Assembly: GCF_003003215.1 (NCBI RefSeq)
Contig: NZ_PVUF01000009.1
Coordinates: forward strand, 62,001-126,000
Reading direction: 5' to 3'
Source of the DNA: Tritonibacter scottomollicae
GTDB lineage: Bacteria > Pseudomonadota > Alphaproteobacteria > Rhodobacterales > Rhodobacteraceae
Length of the DNA: 64,000 nt
The notes beneath the pieces are model-generated. The model was not told where the DNA came from. It made no database searches and saw only the letters and a list, made by a program, of their open reading frames with translations. This document shows positions 61,041-64,000 of the stretch, piece after piece (the first letter of the stretch is position 1; every line of letters starts with the position of its first letter). Made by a program: the position numbers and the translations under genes.

Positions 61041-62152
61041 TGCCGAGGATCATCGCGGCCCGCCGCACTGCTGTCGTTCCACACGGCGGCAAATTCGCCT
61101 TGTTAGAGCCACATAATCTGGCAAGACCGGTGATCGAGGCCTGTCTTGCGGATGCCGCGCTTGACGCCAGTGATGTCGGCGAACTGATCCTGTCCAACGC
61201 GCTCGGTGGCGGTGGCAACCCGGCGCGGATCGCGGCACTGGCCGCTGGCCTGCCGGAACGGGTGGCAGGCCTCAGCATCGACCGTCAATGCGCGGGCGGG
61301 CTGGATGCCATCCTGCTGGCACATGCGCTGATCGATGCCGGGATGCGCGAGGTGGTGATCGCGGGCGGAGCGGAGAGCTACTCCCGCCGACCATTGCGGT
61401 CCCGTACCTTTGCCGATGGTCGCCCTCCTGTTCCTTACGATCAGGCGCGGTTCACGCCCTGGGCCGAGCGTGATCCCGACATGGCCAAAGCGGCGGACAC
61501 ATTGGCCCGGACGCTCGATTTAACGCAGGACACTCAGGACGCCTGGGCGCAGCGCAGTCATGCCCGCGCCCGTGGGCATGCGGACAAAAGACAGGCCGAA
61601 ATTGTGCCCATTGAAGGCGTCACTGAGGATGCATTTACCCGCGATCTGACGGATCGGCATTGCCAGCGGGCGAAGACGGTCACCGGCAGCATCACCGCCG
61701 CAAACATGGCCGTGGCTGCGGATGCCGCCGCCTTTGTGGTGGTCGTCAGCGATCGTGTAGCGACGCACTTGCAGAAAGGCGGCATGACACTGGCGCAAGG
61801 CGTGACACTTGGCGCCACGCCCGATCAGCCCGGCCTCGCGCCCGTTCCCGCCATTCGCGAGGTGCTGCGCCGTCAGGGCCTGCAGCCCAATGATCTGCAG
61901 CGGGCAGAGATCATGGAGGCCTTTGCCGTTCAGGCGCTGGCTTGCGTCACAAACGCCCAGTTAGAGCCTGATATAGTCAATCCCGCTGGCGGTGCGCTGG
62001 CGCAGGGACACCCTGTTGGTGCCTCCGGCGCGATCCTCGCGGTGAAGCTGTTCCACGCCCTGCGTATCGGGGACGGGCCGGCCTTGGCCGCGATCGCCGC
62101 AGCCGGAGGACTCGGCACCGCCGCACTGTTTGAGGCCGTCGACCCAGACTGA
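61040..62152 (+). CDS. Thiolase-family protein lacking two catalytic residues
   Basis: A 370-residue thiolase-fold protein. The nucleophile Cys is present in SIDRQCAGGLDAILLA and the active-site His in GGALAQGHPVGASGA. However, the usual NEAFA is MEAFA, and the second catalytic Cys of the C-terminal C-x-G-G-G motif is replaced by Ala (IAAAGGLGTAALFE). Such a protein should not carry out standard thiolysis or Claisen condensation by the textbook mechanism. It begins in a TGATG junction with the short AMP-ligase gene, so the two are translationally coupled. It might act as an acyltransferase or a condensing enzyme with altered chemistry. Confidence 0.85.
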   Translation: MPRIIAARRTAVVPHGGKFALLEPHNLARPVIEACLADAALDASDVGELILSNALGGGGNPARIAALAAGLPERVAGLSIDRQCAGGLDAILLAHALIDAGMREVVIAGGAESYSRRPLRSRTFADGRPPVPYDQARFTPWAERDPDMAKAADTLARTLDLTQDTQDAWAQRSHARARGHADKRQAEIVPIEGVTEDAFTRDLTDRHCQRAKTVTGSITAANMAVAADAAAFVVVVSDRVATHLQKGGMTLAQGVTLGATPDQPGLAPVPAIREVLRRQGLQPNDLQRAEIMEAFAVQALACVTNAQLEPDIVNPAGGALAQGHPVGASGAILAVKLFHALRIGDGPALAAIAAAGGLGTAALFEAVDPD

Positions 62153-62179
62153 AAAAGGCGCCGCAGGACGCGACGCCTT
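62152..62179 (-). terminator. Terminator of katG
   Basis: On the minus strand AAGGCG-T-CGC pairs with GCG-C-GCCTT-like bases (AAGGCG at plus 62155-62160, CGCCTT at 62174-62179, inner CGC/GCG), followed by a T-run (AAAAA at plus 62152-62156). It lies 25 bases after the katG stop and also follows the thiolase stop on the other strand. Confidence 0.75.
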
Positions 62180-62204
62180 CCTCGATATTTTAGGCCTCAG
62201 CGGC

Positions 62205-64000
<1,796 letters not shown>

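Overview
The window is a high-GC chromosomal stretch from an alphaproteobacterium, most likely a marine Rhodobacteraceae (Roseobacter group, Phaeobacter/Leisingera/Ruegeria-like). Support comes from gene content rather than any marker gene: cytochrome c550/c2, a TRAP transporter operon, a PAN-domain alpha-2-macroglobulin, DUF1285, a MoxR-DUF58-DUF4159 operon, and dense operons with ATGA-type overlaps. I found no rRNA, tRNA, CRISPR array, IS element or phage genes. The two ends cut a DUF1285 gene (left) and katG (right).

Layout. 1-7044: DUF1285 fragment, then a four-gene MoxR ATPase / DUF58 / BatA-DUF4159 / membrane-protein operon. 7269-15786 (minus): an envelope operon of alpha-2-macroglobulin, penicillin-binding protein 1C and an exported hydratase-fold protein. 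15938-21447: soluble hybrid histidine kinase, yaaA, recQ, yggT. 21581-26924: thioesterase-like protein, UMF1-type MFS carrier, mepA, phytase-esterase-like protein, a queuosine-precursor transporter with a possible preQ1-I aptamer in its leader, and arfB behind a terminator-ended leader. 26996-34809: SDR, P1 peptidase, cytochrome c, idi, FAD monooxygenase, glpK, panC, panB. 35044-43282: family-5 ABC importer with a deacetylase, a GNAT acetyltransferase and an aldehyde dehydrogenase, suggestive of acetylated polyamine or amine use. 43362-47665 (minus): pncA - membrane hybrid kinase - pncB. 47881-50111: trhO, alpha/beta hydrolase, MarR regulator. 50243-58850 (minus): one long catabolic operon (N-formylglutamate amidohydrolase-like protein, TRAP dctQM, DUF4336, dctP, glutamine-synthetase-like ligase, aldehyde dehydrogenase, iron alcohol dehydrogenase) ending in a strong terminator. 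An RpiR-family regulator is divergent from it and leads its own operon with a short AMP-ligase and a thiolase that lacks two catalytic residues. 62205-64000: katG, partial.

Most interesting points. (1) The TRAP operon has every step expected of a gamma-glutamylation route for an amino alcohol or similar amine: import, gamma-glutamyl ligation, alcohol and aldehyde oxidation, amide hydrolysis. (2) The ligase/thiolase pair beside it has altered catalytic features. (3) arfB, a ribosome-rescue gene, is preceded by a tiny ORF whose Shine-Dalgarno matches 14 nt of the 16S tail and by an intrinsic terminator. (4) A 43-codon ORF joins two ABC permease genes with ATGA overlaps at both ends, across a palindromic repeat. 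(5) A hydratase-fold protein with a signal peptide sits in the alpha-2-macroglobulin/PBP1C operon. All functional readings are inferences from sequence motifs and gene order read by eye; no search was run.
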